Of a stretch of DNA of 6,038 bases, positions 4,870-6,038 are shown piece by piece. Every line of letters begins with the position of its first letter. The first letter of the stretch is position 1. A program made the position numbers and the translations under genes. This DNA comes from Altererythrobacter sp. (GTDB taxonomy: Bacteria; Pseudomonadota; Alphaproteobacteria; Sphingomonadales; Sphingomonadaceae). The DNA lies in assembly GCA_023299945.1 (NCBI GenBank), contig JALZVZ010000181.1:1-6038 (forward strand). Direction: 5' to 3'. The notes under the pieces are model-generated. The model saw only the letters and a list, made by a program, of their open reading frames with translations. It was not told the DNA's origin and ran no database searches.

Positions 4870-6038
4870 ATGAGCATTGCACGCAAGATACTTATCGCCC
4901 TTTTGGTTCTGCTGGTTGTTGGCGGGATCCTGTTGTTTTTCCTATCGCGCGGAGACACGGCCGAACTGTCGGTTAATGATGTGTCCGGGACCGATCCGAC
5001 TTTGGAAGAGGCGAATGCTGAAGGTGTTCCGACGATCCAAATCGCAGAACCTGTGGGCTGGGAAGAGGGTGATAAGCCTGTCGCAGGAGAGGGCTTAGAA
5101 GTCGTCCGCTTTGCAGAAGGGCTCGATCACCCCCGCGTCATTCACACGCTTCCCAATGGCGATGTGTTGGTCACGCTGACCCGTTCACCCAAATCAGAAG
5201 GCGGCGGCGGGATTACCGCTTGGATTGCGGAAAAACTGATGACCAGCGCGGGCGCAGTTGGCGATTCTGCGAATGAGTTGATCTTGCTGCGCGATGGCGA
5301 TGGTGACGGTGTCGCAGAGACTCAAAATGTTATCATGGACGCGCTTGATTCGCCCTCTGGCATCGCATGGCGTGATGGCAAACTCTATGTCGCCAATCAC
5401 GATAGCGTGATCGCAGTGGATTATGCTTTGGGTGATGAGAAAGTCACCGCAGAGCCTGAAAAACTGATGGATCTGCCGCCGGGCGGTGGTCATTGGATGC
5501 GCAATATGGAGCTGCATCCGACACGCCCTGAGCTTTATATCGCTGTCGGTTCTGTTTCGAATATTGGCGAATCGGGGATGGAGATCGAAAAAGATCGCGC
5601 CATGATCCACCAGCTCAATCTGGAGACGGGCAGATCGCGGCCCTTTGGTTTGGGCCTGCGCAATCCCAATGGCCTGGATTTTAGCCCTTGGACCGGCACC
5701 TTGTGGACGACTGTGAATGAGCGCGACATGCTCGGCTCTGACCTCGTGCCTGACTACCTGACCGATGTGCCGATTGGCGCGCAATATGGCTGGCCGTGGG
5801 TTTATTGGGCGATGACTTTTGATGAGCGGGTGGAGCATCCTCGCCCGCAATTCCTCACCGAATATACGCGCAAACCGGCGTATGCCTTGGGGCCTCACGT
5901 GGCCGCATTGGGCTTGGTCTTCACCAAGGAAGGCCATTTGATGGGCGATAAATTTGCCTCTGGCGCTTTCATTGCGCGGCATGGTTCGTGGAACCGCAAG
6001 CCGCCTTCGGGCTATGATGTGGTTTATGTCGCCTATGA
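4870..6038 (+). CDS. Membrane-anchored PQQ-dependent sugar/L-sorbosone dehydrogenase-like protein, 3' end cut by the window
   Basis: An uninterrupted frame of 389 codons runs off the right edge. Residues about 7-25 (ILIALLVLLVVGGILLFFL) form one membrane segment, probably an uncleaved anchor that places the rest in the periplasm. After a linker of some 50 residues comes a six-bladed beta-propeller of the soluble glucose dehydrogenase/sorbosone dehydrogenase type. These enzymes oxidise sugars or aldehydes with pyrroloquinoline quinone. Visible signatures are LDSPSGIAW, the acidic DGDGDG loop (142-147), GGGHWMRN with His208 at the position expected for the catalytic base, LYIAVGSVSNIGE, RPFGLGLRNPNGL with Arg264, LWTTVNERDMLGSDLVPDYLT (around 283), QYGWPWVYW, LGPHVAALGL with His343 and GSWNR (372-376). 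PQQ use and substrate are inferred from the family. An in-frame ATG at 4828 would add 14 residues; 4870 is preferred because it puts the anchor at the N-terminus. Neither start has a good ribosome site. Long minus-strand frames opposite it are shadows. Confidence 0.88.
   Translation, partial: MSIARKILIALLVLLVVGGILLFFLSRGDTAELSVNDVSGTDPTLEEANAEGVPTIQIAEPVGWEEGDKPVAGEGLEVVRFAEGLDHPRVIHTLPNGDVLVTLTRSPKSEGGGGITAWIAEKLMTSAGAVGDSANELILLRDGDGDGVAETQNVIMDALDSPSGIAWRDGKLYVANHDSVIAVDYALGDEKVTAEPEKLMDLPPGGGHWMRNMELHPTRPELYIAVGSVSNIGESGMEIEKDRAMIHQLNLETGRSRPFGLGLRNPNGLDFSPWTGTLWTTVNERDMLGSDLVPDYLTDVPIGAQYGWPWVYWAMTFDERVEHPRPQFLTEYTRKPAYALGPHVAALGLVFTKEGHLMGDKFASGAFIARHGSWNRKPPSGYDVVYVAY

Noticed and set aside
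5194..5982. A 262-codon minus-strand open frame
   Set aside because: It lies opposite the dehydrogenase, whose plus-strand frame encodes clear family motifs; its His/Arg/Ile-rich product is a typical antisense shadow.
5983..5995. GGTTC-GTG-GAACC inverted repeat resembling half of a parS site
   Set aside because: It lacks the CACGTG core and encodes the family-conserved GSWNR motif, which explains the sequence.

Overview
The window looks like an origin-proximal piece of an alphaproteobacterial chromosome, most likely Sphingomonadales and possibly Erythrobacteraceae. That placement rests on gene order mnmG-rsmG-parA-parB, the character of the ParA and ParB proteins, a glycine-zipper envelope protein of a type common in sphingomonads, and moderately GC-rich codon use. 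It is an inference from content; no database search was possible.

Bases 1-2859 form a tight plus-strand block. It holds the 3' end of mnmG (tRNA wobble-uridine modification), rsmG (16S rRNA m7G methyltransferase) and the chromosome segregation pair parA and parB. mnmG/rsmG and parA/parB each overlap by the four bases ATGA, which suggests translational coupling. Two 16-bp parS centromere sites lie inside rsmG (488-503 and 874-889), so the window carries a complete ParABS system: ATPase, CTP-dependent DNA clamp and centromere. A third, imperfect parS-like sequence (14 of 16 bases) lies in the linker-coding part of parB (1987-2002).

Bases 2860-3134 carry no convincing protein gene. They hold an AT-rich stretch, a run of potential RNA stems and a strong, apparently bidirectional, intrinsic terminator (3037-3080). 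The region ends parB and faces a convergent minus-strand gene; it could also encode a small structured RNA.

Bases 3135-4804 are on the minus strand. First comes a secreted or envelope protein with a glycine-zipper segment between Ala-, Gln- and Tyr/Pro-rich regions (3135-4112). Then, upstream of it, is a GAF-domain free methionine-R-sulfoxide reductase with all three expected cysteines (4298-4804). The 185 bases between them (4113-4297) hold the presumed promoter region of the glycine-zipper gene and one CtrA-box-like sequence, but no gene.

A 65-base divergent intergenic region (4805-4869) with a small inverted repeat leads into a plus-strand, membrane-anchored PQQ-dependent sugar/sorbosone dehydrogenase-like protein. 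It starts at 4870 and is still open at the right edge. Long minus-strand open frames opposite this gene are shadows of it. No tRNA, rRNA, CRISPR array, insertion sequence or phage gene was seen.
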